The position numbers and the translations under genes are program-made. The notes under the pieces are model-generated. The model did no database searches and was not told the DNA's origin. It saw nothing but the letters and a program-made list of their open reading frames with translations. A stretch of 64,000 nt of DNA from Streptomyces finlayi (lineage in GTDB: Bacteria; Actinomycetota; Actinomycetes; Streptomycetales; Streptomycetaceae), in NCBI RefSeq assembly GCF_014216315.1, contig NZ_CP045702.1, positions 2,046,001 to 2,110,000 of the forward strand. The letters run 5' to 3'. Positions 1 to 8,281 of this stretch are shown piece after piece. How positions within the stretch are numbered: position 1 is the stretch's first letter; each line of letters opens with the position of its first letter.

Positions 1-87
1 CGTGACGTGCTCGACGGTGACGGACGACGGTCCGTTGTGACGGGCCCGCGGCTGCGGGTGGTGGGCCCCGGTGGCCTGCTCGGTCAT
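1..87 (-). CDS. ilvB: Acetolactate synthase large subunit IlvB (N-terminal fragment, runs off the left edge)
   Basis: Only the first 29 codons are in the window. The product begins MTEQATGAHHPQPRAR and continues to VTVEHVT, which matches my memory of the variable N-terminal extension of streptomycete IlvB, the catalytic subunit of acetohydroxyacid synthase (first common step of valine, leucine and isoleucine synthesis). A second ATG two codons upstream (position 93) is possible. The start at 87 is preferred because a GAGAAG Shine-Dalgarno-like stretch lies about nine bases upstream. The catalytic domains are outside the window, so the call rests on the N-terminal peptide and on the branched-chain attenuator directly upstream. 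Confidence 0.82.
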   Translation of the reverse strand, partial: MTEQATGAHHPQPRARHNGPSSVTVEHVT

Positions 88-156
88 CGGCATTCTCTTC
101 TCGAAGCTGAGGGTTTTTGCGGGGTTTTTGCGGGGTTCTGGGAAGCGCCGGTGCAA

Positions 157-191
157 CAAAAAACCCCTCGTGCCGTGAGGCAAGCGAGGGG
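157..191 (-). terminator. Transcription attenuator (intrinsic terminator) of the ilvB leader
   Basis: Read on the minus strand, CCCCTCG (191-185) pairs with CGAGGGG (170-164). An inner TGCC/GGCA stem closes a GTGA loop, and a run of U follows immediately (A-run 157-163 on the plus strand). It lies between the leader peptide and ilvB, the position expected for an attenuator. A second hairpin (210-234) carries CCCTCG in its loop, which can pair with the CGAGGGG arm of this terminator, giving a plausible anti-terminator. Confidence 0.85.
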
Positions 192-209
192 AGCGCGCCG
201 GTGCGGTCT

Positions 210-234
210 GCAGGGTGTCATCGAGGGACCCTGC
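210..234 (-). promoter_or_regulatory. Leader hairpin (pause/anti-terminator partner) of ilvB
   Basis: A perfect 7-bp inverted repeat, GCAGGGT (210-216) and ACCCTGC (228-234), encloses an 11-base loop. It starts one base beyond the leader-peptide stop codon, so a ribosome moving to the end of the leader would melt it. The freed loop (CCCTCG in RNA sense) is complementary to the 3' arm of the attenuator at 164-170. The pairing is seen in the sequence; its regulatory role is inferred. Confidence 0.6.
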
Positions 235-235
235 T

Positions 236-277
236 TCAGCCGACGCGCTTTCCAAGTACGAGAATTCGGGTGCGCAT
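236..277 (-). CDS. ilvB leader peptide MRTRILVLGKRVG
   Basis: A 13-codon ORF with ATG at 277 and TGA at 236-238, preceded by GGAGAG. The peptide is MRTRILVLGKRVG. Residues 5-8 are Ile-Leu-Val-Leu, so all three branched-chain amino acids occur in one consecutive block. It lies upstream of a strong terminator and ilvB, the classic arrangement of ribosome-mediated attenuation: stalling on uncharged Ile, Leu or Val tRNA would favour anti-termination. It starts within 40 bases of the stop codon of the upstream GGDEF gene, so the ilvB promoter probably lies inside the 3' end of that gene. Confidence 0.88.
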   Translation of the reverse strand: MRTRILVLGKRVG

Positions 278-310
278 GGCATTGACCATCTCTCCGGCAC
301 GCGTACGGTG

Positions 311-3300
311 TCAAGTAGGTGGGACAGGCGTCTCAGCATGTGAGCCGGTGAGGAGTGGGATGGAGCCGCCCGTCAGGACGGGCTGAGCAACGGGACTGCC
401 CGGTACGGGGAACTCCCCCCGCACCAGGGCACGGCGCAGCCGGTACTCGTCGAGCGGCCCCGAGAAGGCCATCCCCTGGCCGTGCGTGCAGCCCATGGCG
501 CGCAGCGCGAGGACCTGTTCCGGTACGTCGACACCGTCGGCCACGGACTGCATCCCGAGATCGCAGGCGATCCGGAGCAGCCCACTGGTGATCTTGTGCA
601 GCCGGGGGGACTGCACCACCCCTTCGACGAGACCGCGGTCCAGCTTCAGTACGTCGATGGGGAGCCGGCGCAGGGCGTTGATCGCCGCGTAACCACTGCC
701 GAAGCCGTCGAGCGCGATCCGCACGCCCAGGCGGCGCAGGGCCACCAGCCGCTGCTCCAGTTCGTCGAAGGAGATCCGGGGATCACTGTCGGCGACCTCG
801 ATCATCAGAGCCCCGGATGGGAGCCCGTGCCGGGTCAGGAGCGCTTCGATGGAACCGAAGGGCAGCGCCCGGTCGAGCAGCCGGCCGGCGGAGAGCCTCA
901 CGGACACCGGGATCGGGTGTCCGGCCCTGGCCCGGTCGGCGGCCTGCTCGACGGCCGCCTGCAGGAGCCAGCGGCCCAGCTCGGCGGTGCGGTTGTTGTC
1001 GTCGGACACCCTGAGGAACTCGGCGGGGGTGAAGAGGATGCCCTGCGCCGAGCGCCAGCGCGCCTGCGCCGTCACGGCGGCGACGGTGCCGCTGGCGAGA
1101 TGGACGACCGGCTGGTGCAGCAGGGCGAACTCACCGTCGCGCAGGGCGGTACGCAGCCGGGCCGCCAGTTCGGAGCGGCGTACGACATCGGCCTGCATCT
1201 GTGGGGCGTACAGCTCGACCCGGTCCTTGCCGCCCGCCTTGGCCCGGTACATGGCGAGGTCCGCGTTGCGCATGAGGTCGGTGGGGGTGATGGCGGGCTC
1301 CGCGAACGCGACGCCGATGGAGGCGGCCACGCGGACCTCGCTGGCCCCGATGCGGTACGGCTGGGAGAGCGTGAGGCGCAGCCGGTCGGCGATCTCGTGC
1401 ACCTGGTACTCCCGGGCGCCCTGGTCCCGGGTGCCGTCGCCGACGATCAGCGCCGCGAACTCGTCACCGCCGAGACGGGCCGCGGTGTCCCCGGCCCGTA
1501 CGGACTCGGCGAGGCGGCGGGCGGCCTGGATGAGGAGCTCGTCACCGGCCTGGTGGCCGATGGTGTCGTTGACCGCCTTGAAGCCGTCGAGGTCGATGAA
1601 GAGGACGGCGGTGCCCGAGTCGCCCGCCCGCCGGCCCGCCAGCGCACGGCGGACCCGGTCGGTGAACAGCGCGCGGTTGGGCAGGTCGGTGAGCGGGTCG
1701 TGTTCGGCGTTGTGCTGCAACTGGGCCTGGAGTCTGACCCGTTCGGTCACGTCCCGGCTGTTGAGGAGCAGTCCGCCCTGGTGCCGGTTGACGGTCGACT
1801 CCACGTTGAGCCAGTCACCGGTACCCGATCTGAAGCGGCACTCGATGCGGGTGGTGGGCTCTTCGTGGGGCGAAGCGGCCAGGAAGCGCCGCACCTCGTG
1901 GACCACCCCGCCGAGGTCTTCGGGGTGGATGATGGAGGCCAGTTCGCAACCGACGAGATCGTCCGCCTCGCGCCCGTACACCCCGGCCGCCGCCGGGCTG
2001 ACGTAGCGCAGCATCCCGGTGGGGGCGGCGATCATGATGACGTCGCTCGATCCCTGCACCAGCGAGCGGAAGTGGTTCTCCTTCTGGGCCAGCTCCTGGG
2101 TGAGCGAGATGTTGTCGAGGAGCATGATGCCCTGCCGGACGACCAGGGCGAGGACGACCGTGCATCCGGTGAAGATCACCACGCGGTCGACCCTGCGCCC
2201 CTCGACCACGGTGTGCAGGATGCCCAGGGTGCAGACCGCCGCCGCCAGATAGGGCGTCAGGGCGGCGAGTGAGCCGGCGATGGGACGGCTGGTCGGGCGC
2301 ATGGCCGTGGAGCCTGGCGGCAGGTCTTCGGTGTCGCGGTGCCGGGCGCCCCAGGGGGCGTACGCGAGCAGGAGCGAACCGGTGAACCATCCCGCGTCGA
2401 GCAACTGGCCGGAGTGGTACGTCGAGCGGAGCAGCGGCGAGGTGAACACGGTGTCGCACAGGACGGTCAGGGCGAGCGCGGCGACGGCCGTGTTCACCGC
2501 GGAGCGGTTGACGCTGGACCGCCGGAAGTGCAGCGCGAGCACCATGGAGACCAGCACGATGTCCAGCAGCGGATAGGCGAGGAAGAGCGCGGCCCTGGCC
2601 ACGCTCCCGCCCTCCAGGTCGGCGACATGTGCCGTGTGGGCGAGAGCGAGGCTCCAGGAGAGCGTCAGCAGCGATCCGCCGATCAGCCAGGAGTCCAGGG
2701 CCAGACAGATCCAGCCGGCCCGGGTGACCGGGCGCTTGGCGAGGACGAGCAGCCCGACGATGGCGGGCGGCGCGAAGCACAGGAAGAAGAAGTCGGCGAG
2801 GGACGGCGTGGGCACGGGGAGGCCCAGCACCACCTCGTACCACCCCCAGACCGCGTTGCCGCAGGCGGCCATGAGGGAGGAGAGCGAGAACAGCAGCCAG
2901 GCCGGCCGGAGCCGGCAGACCGTGGACCTCGCGTAGAGGAAGCATGAGAGCGCAGCGGCCAGTGACGCGACGCTGAGCCCGAAATCACCCATGAACAGAG
3001 CCGCTTGCGTGGAGCCCCAGCCGAAGGAGGCACCGACGGCGTATCCGGCGCAGACCGCGGCCAGGGTGATCTGGCCGCGTAGGCCCGCACCGTCTCCCGA
3101 GCCCTCGCCCAAGCCCTCGCCCGTGACCGACTGCCGGGAGAGCGGGGCCCCGACGGCGCTCACCGGAGAGCTCCCCGGGTCGCGTCCCGCGCCCCCGGAG
3201 TCCGGCCCGCTGCTCGCCGTGGACACGGGCGGGGCGGAGTCCTGTTTGGCATCAGTGCCGATGATCGCCATCGCTCGCCCTGCCGCGTCGGATCGTCTCT

Positions 3301-3313
3301 CCATTGGCCGCAC
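311..3313 (-). CDS. Membrane-bound PAS-GGDEF-EAL protein (c-di-GMP signalling), EAL domain degenerate
   Basis: A protein of 1000 residues. Roughly residues 1-78 are low-complexity, 80-400 carry about ten hydrophobic segments, 415-530 form a PAS domain (HFRSLVQGSSDVIMI), 540-710 a GGDEF domain and 725-965 an EAL domain. The diguanylate cyclase site RLGGDEF (near residue 616) is intact. In the EAL domain the signature is TAQ (near 748) where EAL is expected, and the DDFG motif reads DGFG (near 871), so phosphodiesterase activity is unlikely. The predicted role is a sensor that makes c-di-GMP, which controls Streptomyces development. By position next to ilvB it may correspond to S. coelicolor SCO5511 (CdgE), from memory. 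The start is the GTG at 3313 with GAGGGG upstream; ATGs four and fifteen codons in are alternatives. Confidence 0.9.
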   Translation of the reverse strand: MRPMERRSDAAGRAMAIIGTDAKQDSAPPVSTASSGPDSGGAGRDPGSSPVSAVGAPLSRQSVTGEGLGEGSGDGAGLRGQITLAAVCAGYAVGASFGWGSTQAALFMGDFGLSVASLAAALSCFLYARSTVCRLRPAWLLFSLSSLMAACGNAVWGWYEVVLGLPVPTPSLADFFFLCFAPPAIVGLLVLAKRPVTRAGWICLALDSWLIGGSLLTLSWSLALAHTAHVADLEGGSVARAALFLAYPLLDIVLVSMVLALHFRRSSVNRSAVNTAVAALALTVLCDTVFTSPLLRSTYHSGQLLDAGWFTGSLLLAYAPWGARHRDTEDLPPGSTAMRPTSRPIAGSLAALTPYLAAAVCTLGILHTVVEGRRVDRVVIFTGCTVVLALVVRQGIMLLDNISLTQELAQKENHFRSLVQGSSDVIMIAAPTGMLRYVSPAAAGVYGREADDLVGCELASIIHPEDLGGVVHEVRRFLAASPHEEPTTRIECRFRSGTGDWLNVESTVNRHQGGLLLNSRDVTERVRLQAQLQHNAEHDPLTDLPNRALFTDRVRRALAGRRAGDSGTAVLFIDLDGFKAVNDTIGHQAGDELLIQAARRLAESVRAGDTAARLGGDEFAALIVGDGTRDQGAREYQVHEIADRLRLTLSQPYRIGASEVRVAASIGVAFAEPAITPTDLMRNADLAMYRAKAGGKDRVELYAPQMQADVVRRSELAARLRTALRDGEFALLHQPVVHLASGTVAAVTAQARWRSAQGILFTPAEFLRVSDDNNRTAELGRWLLQAAVEQAADRARAGHPIPVSVRLSAGRLLDRALPFGSIEALLTRHGLPSGALMIEVADSDPRISFDELEQRLVALRRLGVRIALDGFGSGYAAINALRRLPIDVLKLDRGLVEGVVQSPRLHKITSGLLRIACDLGMQSVADGVDVPEQVLALRAMGCTHGQGMAFSGPLDEYRLRRALVRGEFPVPGSPVAQPVLTGGSIPLLTGSHAETPVPPT

Positions 3314-3489
3314 ATCGCCCGTAGCCCCCTCGCGTTCTACTTCCTCCCCCGCGTCGCCCCTTCCACGACGCAGCCCCCCGGTCTGGACGATACACCAGAA
3401 CGGTCACTCAGGGACATAGTTCGTCTACTCTCCGTGACAACCTGCGGCGTTGCGGGAACTGGCTGCGATGAACGTACTCCGGAGCGTGT

Positions 3490-4440
3490 TCAGCCGGTGG
3501 TGAGTACGACGTTTCGCACCGGCTCACCCTCGGCGAAACGGGTCAGCTGTGCCGCCAGCAGACGCTTGGCCCTCGGCAGGAACGCCGAGGTGCTGCCGCC
3601 GACATGAGGGGTGATCAGGACATGGGGAGCATGCCAGAGGGGATGGCCGACGGGCAGCGGTTCGGGGTCGGTGACATCGAGAGCGGCGCGCAGCCGGCCG
3701 CACTCGAGTTCGGACAACAGGGCCGCGGTGTCGACCACTTGTCCCCGGGCGACGTTGACGAGGAGTGCGCCGTCGCGCATCGCCCTGAGGAACTCGGCTC
3801 CCACCAGGCCCTGGGTGGAGGGGTTCAGCGGGGTGGACAGGATGACGATGTCGGCCTGGGGCAGCAGCGCGGGCAGGTCGTCGAGCGTGTGCACGGGGCC
3901 GCGCGCTGTCGTCCGCGCAGAGCGCGCGACGCGCGCCACCCGCGCGCACTCGAACGGTTCGAGCCGGTCCTCGATCGCCGAACCGATCGACCCGTAACCG
4001 ACGATGAGCACCGACTTGTCGGCGAGCGCCGGGTAGAAGCCTGCCCGCCACTCCTCCTTGTCCTGACCGTGCACGAAGCCGGGGAACCCCCGCAGCGAGG
4101 CGAGGATCAGGGCGAGGGCCAGCTCGGCGGTGGACGCCTCGTGCACTCCCCTGGCATTGCAGAGGCGTACGCCGGCGGGAAGCAGACCGAGGCCGGGCTC
4201 CACGTGGTCGATACCCGCGGAGAGCGTCTGCACGACCCGTACCGCGCCCATGGCGTCGAGCGGCCGGACCGCGATCGGCGGACCCTTCATATAGGGAACG
4301 ACATAGAAGGCGCAGTCTGCGGGATCGGCGGGGAAGTCCTGTCCGCCGTCCCAGAAGTGGTAGTCGAGGCCCTCGGGGAGCCCCTCGATCTCATCGGCCG
4401 GAATCGGCAGCCATACGTCGCCGGCAGTCGTCGAAGTCAT
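3490..4440 (-). CDS. D-isomer-specific 2-hydroxyacid dehydrogenase
   Basis: A protein of 316 residues with the two-lobed D-2-hydroxyacid dehydrogenase layout. A Rossmann motif VLIVGYGSIGSAI lies near residue 145. It is followed by the catalytic Arg in NVARGQVVD, the acidic residue in DVTDPEPLP and the catalytic His in ITPHVGGS. The family reduces 2-keto acids to D-2-hydroxy acids with NAD(P)H; the exact substrate cannot be read from sequence. The ATG at 4440 has no clear Shine-Dalgarno, and the open frame continues upstream to 4794, but that extension overlaps the divergent aldo/keto reductase gene and lacks family similarity. It is transcribed away from that gene, with about 100 bp between the chosen starts. 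Confidence 0.9.
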   Translation of the reverse strand: MTSTTAGDVWLPIPADEIEGLPEGLDYHFWDGGQDFPADPADCAFYVVPYMKGPPIAVRPLDAMGAVRVVQTLSAGIDHVEPGLGLLPAGVRLCNARGVHEASTAELALALILASLRGFPGFVHGQDKEEWRAGFYPALADKSVLIVGYGSIGSAIEDRLEPFECARVARVARSARTTARGPVHTLDDLPALLPQADIVILSTPLNPSTQGLVGAEFLRAMRDGALLVNVARGQVVDTAALLSELECGRLRAALDVTDPEPLPVGHPLWHAPHVLITPHVGGSTSAFLPRAKRLLAAQLTRFAEGEPVRNVVLTTG

Positions 4441-4546
4441 GCTCAGGAGGCTAGGCGACGGCTGCTCGGCGACGCCGTGGGGGCAGAGGTTACGTTTGGG
4501 TGCGGTGTGGTCCCGTGACCGTGGGACCGAGGGAGGGTTCGGGGAG

Positions 4547-5539
4547 TTGGAGCGCAGGACTATCGGTGCGGCGGCGCTCGCCGTGGGCGCGGTCGGGCTG
4601 GGCTGTATGCCGATGAGCTGGGCGTACAACACATCGCAACAGCGCGGCGACCGTTCGGTGCGGACGGTGCACGCGGCGCTCGACGCGGGTGTTCGGCTGC
4701 TCGACACGGCGGACATGTACGGCCCCTTCACCAACGAGCTGCTCGTGGGACGGGCGCTCAAGGGACGGCGGAGCGAGGCGTTCCTCTCCACCAAGGGCGG
4801 GCTCCTGGTGGGTGATCAGCACATCGTCGCCAATGGGCGTCCCGGCTATGTGCGGCGGGCCTGTGATGCCTCGCTGCGGCGGCTGCAGACGGATGTGATC
4901 GATCTGTACCAACTGCACCGGGCCGACCCCGAGGTACCGGTCGAGGAGACCTGGGGAGCGATGGCCGATCTGGTCGCGGCGGGGAAGGTGCGCTCGCTCG
5001 GACTCTGCGCCGTGGGGGCGCGCGCCCCGCGCCGGGCGGGCGCGCGGCTGCATGACGGAACGATCCGTCAACTGGAGCGCGTCCAGCAGGTCTTCCCGGT
5101 CAGCGCCGTCGAGGCGGAGCTTTCCGTGTGGTCGCCGGAGGCGCTGGAGTCCTTGCTGCCGTGGTGCACGGCGCGTGGTGTGGGGCTGCTGGCCGCCATG
5201 CCGCTCGGCAACGGGTATCTGACGGGCACGCTGACGCCGGGGCAGGGCTTCGAACCGGACGATCCGCGGGCCAGGCACCCGAGGTTCACGGCCGAGATGA
5301 TGGCGGCGAACCAGCCGGTGGTGTCCGGGCTCCGGCGCATCGCGGAGCGCCATGGTGCCACTCCGGCGCAGGTGGCGCTGGCGTGGGTGCTGCGGCAGGG
5401 GCCGCACGTGGTGCCGGTGCCGGGCGCGAAGCACGAGGAGTGGGCGGTGGAGAACGCGGGCGCCGCACGGCTGGAGCTCGACGACGCGGATCTGGCGGAG
5501 ATCGCGGGGCTGCCGCGAGCGCGCGAGTCGTGGGACTGA
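4547..5539 (+). CDS. Aldo/keto reductase
   Basis: A protein of 330 residues of the aldo/keto reductase superfamily, NADPH-dependent (alpha/beta)8-barrel oxidoreductases. The catalytic tetrad is recognisable: Asp in LLDTADMYGP with Tyr four residues later, Lys in FLSTKGG and His in LYQLHRADPEVP. C-terminal VPVPGAKHEEWAVENA resembles the cofactor-binding segment. The start is taken as the TTG at 4547 with GGAGGG about nine bases upstream; an in-frame GTG at 4507 is the alternative. It is divergent from the hydroxyacid dehydrogenase and may share its promoter region. The substrate is unknown. Confidence 0.88.
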   Translation: MERRTIGAAALAVGAVGLGCMPMSWAYNTSQQRGDRSVRTVHAALDAGVRLLDTADMYGPFTNELLVGRALKGRRSEAFLSTKGGLLVGDQHIVANGRPGYVRRACDASLRRLQTDVIDLYQLHRADPEVPVEETWGAMADLVAAGKVRSLGLCAVGARAPRRAGARLHDGTIRQLERVQQVFPVSAVEAELSVWSPEALESLLPWCTARGVGLLAAMPLGNGYLTGTLTPGQGFEPDDPRARHPRFTAEMMAANQPVVSGLRRIAERHGATPAQVALAWVLRQGPHVVPVPGAKHEEWAVENAGAARLELDDADLAEIAGLPRARESWD

Positions 5540-5632
5540 GGCTGCCACGAGACAATTGGCCGGGATCGGGAACCCTGGGCGGGCCCGCGGTGTAGGAACA
5601 GTAGTCGTGCGGCCGTCGAAAGGATCGTTTCT

Positions 5633-6838
5633 GTGTTCGGATCTGCTTTCTCCCCCGCTGTGCGCAAAGGGGTGGTGGCCGTGCTGGCCACGGCTTCGCT
5701 GCTGGTCTCCGCGGCCTGCTCGTCCGGGCAAGGCCCGCAGAGTACGGGGGGCCGGGAGGGCGACGCGTCGGTGCCGTCCGCCTCCTCTTCCGCTGCCGCC
5801 TCCGCTTCCGCGTCGCCCTCGGACCTGGCACCCGCCAAGGGGTCGGTGAAGGTCGTCTCCACGCTCACGGAGGGGCTGGCGAGCCCGTGGGGTCTGGCCG
5901 CGCTGCCCGGCGGCGACCTGCTGGTCGCCTCCCGCGACGACGGCACGGTCACCCGGGTCGACGGCGAGAACGGGAAGAAGACGCTGCTGGGCTCCGTACC
6001 AGGCGTGTCGCCCGGCGGCGAGGGCGGGCTGCTCGGCCTCGCCGTCCCGGCGACCTTCGGCGCGGACCGTCAGGTGTACGCGTACTTCACCACCACGTCC
6101 GACAACCGCATCGCCCGCATGCTGTACGACGAGCGCAGGCCGGCCGGTCAGCAGCTGGGCGCCCCGGACACGATCCTGCGGGGCATCCCGAAGGGCGCCG
6201 TCCACAACGGCGGCCGGATCGCCTTCGGACCGGACCGCATGCTGTACGCGGGCACCGGCGAGACCGGGGAGACGGGACTGGCCCAGGACAAGAAGTCGCT
6301 GGGCGGCAAGATCCTGCGCATGACGCCCGACGGCGAGCCGGTGCACGGCAACCCGGAGGCCGACTCGGTGGTGTATTCGTACGGGCACCGCAACGTACAG
6401 GGCCTGGCCTGGGACGGACAGAAGCGGCTCTGGGCCGCCGAGTTCGGCCAGGACACCTGGGACGAGCTGAACCTGATCGAGCCGGGCGGGAACTACGGCT
6501 GGCCCGATGTGGAGGGCAAGAAGGGCGAGGAGGGATTCGTCGACCCGGTGGCCCAGTGGAAGACCGCGGAGGCCTCGCCGAGCGGGATCGCGGTCGTCGG
6601 CGGATCGGTCTGGATGGCGGGGTTGCGCGGCGAGCGGCTGTGGCGCATTCCGCTCTCGGGCAAGGCCGGTCAGGAACCACTGGCGCAGCCGCAGTCGTTC
6701 CTCGACGGGAAGTACGGCCGGCTGCGGACCGTGCTCGCGGCGGGCGGCGACAGACTGTGGCTGGTCACCAGCAACACGGATGGCCGTGCCACGCCGAAGC
6801 CGGGAGACGACCGGATTCTTCTGCTGGAGGTGCGCTGA
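5633..6838 (+). CDS. PQQ-dependent sugar dehydrogenase-like lipoprotein (glucose/sorbosone dehydrogenase family)
   Basis: A protein of 401 residues. An N-terminal lipoprotein signal ends in the lipobox VSAAC, followed by a Ser/Ala-rich linker and a six-bladed beta-propeller of the glucose/sorbosone dehydrogenase family. Family motifs seen include SPWGLAALPGGDLLVASR, GGEGGLLGLA, HNGGRIAFGPD, YGHRNVQGLAW and GGNYGWP. Soluble members use PQQ to oxidise aldose sugars outside the cell; activity here is inferred from family only. The GTG at 5633 follows AAGGA at a good distance. It stands alone, downstream of the aldo/keto reductase with a 93-bp gap. Confidence 0.87.
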   Translation: MFGSAFSPAVRKGVVAVLATASLLVSAACSSGQGPQSTGGREGDASVPSASSSAAASASASPSDLAPAKGSVKVVSTLTEGLASPWGLAALPGGDLLVASRDDGTVTRVDGENGKKTLLGSVPGVSPGGEGGLLGLAVPATFGADRQVYAYFTTTSDNRIARMLYDERRPAGQQLGAPDTILRGIPKGAVHNGGRIAFGPDRMLYAGTGETGETGLAQDKKSLGGKILRMTPDGEPVHGNPEADSVVYSYGHRNVQGLAWDGQKRLWAAEFGQDTWDELNLIEPGGNYGWPDVEGKKGEEGFVDPVAQWKTAEASPSGIAVVGGSVWMAGLRGERLWRIPLSGKAGQEPLAQPQSFLDGKYGRLRTVLAAGGDRLWLVTSNTDGRATPKPGDDRILLLEVR

Positions 6839-6879
6839 GGGCCGGACAGGCCCTCAGGGGCACCGCCAGGGCGTGCCCC
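6839..6879 (+). terminator. Two small hairpins after the sugar dehydrogenase gene
   Basis: Directly after the stop codon come GGGCC/GGCCC (6839-6853) and GGGGCAC/GTGCCCC (6857-6863 with 6873-6879). There is no U-tract, which is common for Streptomyces terminators. They sit between convergent genes; the remaining ~120 bp up to 6998 show nothing else. Confidence 0.5.
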
Positions 6880-6998
6880 GCATGCCGTATGCCGCGCCGG
6901 GGACCCGGGGCGGATGCCCTGGACCGGGTCCGGCGAGGAGGAGGGACACCGGACGCGGGGCCGGACCTCGGCTCCGGCCGGTGCCTCGGGGGCAGGCG

Positions 6999-7652
6999 TC
7001 AGCCGCCGGTGGTGGCGGCCGCGCTGGGCAGCGAGACGAACAGGTCGAAGTACATGCCGACGGAGATGAATACGCCGAGCACACCGAGCACGACACCCGC
7101 TAGGGCGACGGCGCGGATCCAGCCGGGCTGCGGGCGCTCGGCGGGCGTGCCGAAGGCGGGACGAACGAGGACGAAGACGCCGACCAGCAGGGCGAGCAGG
7201 GCGAAGAGGCCGTTGACCAGCGCGGTGGTGTGCCAGGCGTCCGCGTAGATCTCGGAGATCTGCTGGGCCGCGCTGCCGCCGCCGGAGGTCTTGATCTGGC
7301 CGATCAGGGTTTCCCGCTCGGCGGCGACCCGGCCGGTCCAGGCACCGGTGAGAGCGACGACGCCGAGCCCGGCCGCGACGACGGCCGCGGCGCCGGAACC
7401 GACGCCGGAAGCGGCTGCCGCCTCGGCCTCGGCGTACTCGTCGAGCTCCAGGTCACCGTCGTCCGAGAGGTCCACGACGTCGTCACTCGCCTCGTCACTC
7501 GCCTCGTCGTTCGCGGTCGTGCCGGTGCCGGTGCCGGGGGCCACGGTCGTGTCCTTGGTGTCCTTCACTGCGCTCTCGTCCGTCACCGAGTTCTCCTCGC
7601 GGTCGTCGTCGACGGCGGGAGCGGTGGGGGTCTTGGAGGTGGAGGTGTTCAT
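6999..7652 (-). CDS. Hypothetical membrane protein with acidic N-terminal region
   Basis: A protein of 217 residues with no recognised family. Residues 1-95 are disordered and strongly acidic (for example DDVVDLSDDGDLELDEYAEAE). Three hydrophobic segments follow: AAAVVAAGLGVVALTGAW, LVNGLFALLALLVGVFVLV and AVALAGVVLGVLGVFISVG. The loop between the first two contains GQIKTSGGGSAAQQ and an aromatic segment. The ATG at 7652 is chosen because the upstream in-frame extension overlaps the GNAT gene and is compositionally unlike protein. The layout resembles streptomycete membrane proteins of unknown function; nothing in the context gives a role. Confidence 0.75.
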   Translation of the reverse strand: MNTSTSKTPTAPAVDDDREENSVTDESAVKDTKDTTVAPGTGTGTTANDEASDEASDDVVDLSDDGDLELDEYAEAEAAAASGVGSGAAAVVAAGLGVVALTGAWTGRVAAERETLIGQIKTSGGGSAAQQISEIYADAWHTTALVNGLFALLALLVGVFVLVRPAFGTPAERPQPGWIRAVALAGVVLGVLGVFISVGMYFDLFVSLPSAAATTGG

Positions 7653-7711
7653 GCGCCGCACGCTAGGTGTCCCGGATGAGAACCCTCTTAACGTTTGGTC
7701 CTGTCCCGCTC

Positions 7712-8266
7712 TCAGCCGCGCTGAGCACGCCATTCCGGCGCCAGAACGGACCAGATCTCCGAATCGTGCCGCTCCCCCCGATAGAGGTAGCGCTCGCGCA
7801 TCACTCCGTCGCGTGTCATCCCGAGCCGCTTCGCGACCGCGACACTGCGGGTGTTCGCCGAGGAGGCGACCCACTCCACCCGGTGCATGCCCCGTACGTC
7901 GACCGCCCAGTCGATCAGCTTCCGCATCGCCCGGGTGACCAGGCCGCGCCCCTCCCCCGCCGGTTCGAGCCAGCAGCCGACCTCGCAGTTCCCGGTCCCG
8001 GCCTCGAACGTACGGAAGAGGACGCCGCCGACCAGCGTGCCGTCCAGCCAGATGCCGTAGAGCCGGCCGGTGTCGGCCGCCTGGCTGTCCGCGTACCGCT
8101 GGAGCAGGGCCCGCGCCGAATCGAGGTCGGCGGCGGCCGCGGCGAACGGGATCCAGGGGTCGACGAGCGCGCGTGCCCGGTCCATGTGGCTCAGGAACTC
8201 CTGGGCCTGCCAGGTCTCCAGCGGGCGCAGCTCCGCCCCGTCGTCACCCAGGGATATCGCGAACAT
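7712..8266 (-). CDS. GNAT family N-acetyltransferase (RimJ/RimL-like)
   Basis: A protein of 184 residues with the RimJ/RimL-type GNAT fold. The acetyl-CoA pyrophosphate loop is read in EPAGEGRGLVTRAMRKLIDWA, followed by the conserved HRVEWVASSANTRSVAVAKRLGM segment. Relatives acetylate N-termini of ribosomal proteins or small-molecule amines, so the true acceptor is unknown. It begins 15 bases downstream of the MMPL transporter stop and is probably co-transcribed with it. Confidence 0.88.
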   Translation of the reverse strand: MFAISLGDDGAELRPLETWQAQEFLSHMDRARALVDPWIPFAAAAADLDSARALLQRYADSQAADTGRLYGIWLDGTLVGGVLFRTFEAGTGNCEVGCWLEPAGEGRGLVTRAMRKLIDWAVDVRGMHRVEWVASSANTRSVAVAKRLGMTRDGVMRERYLYRGERHDSEIWSVLAPEWRAQRG

Positions 8267-8281
8267 CGTGCTCCTCCGGTC

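Noticed and set aside
7..285. Plus-strand ORF over the ilvB leader
   Set aside because: It overlaps the leader peptide and attenuator and has no ribosome-binding site.
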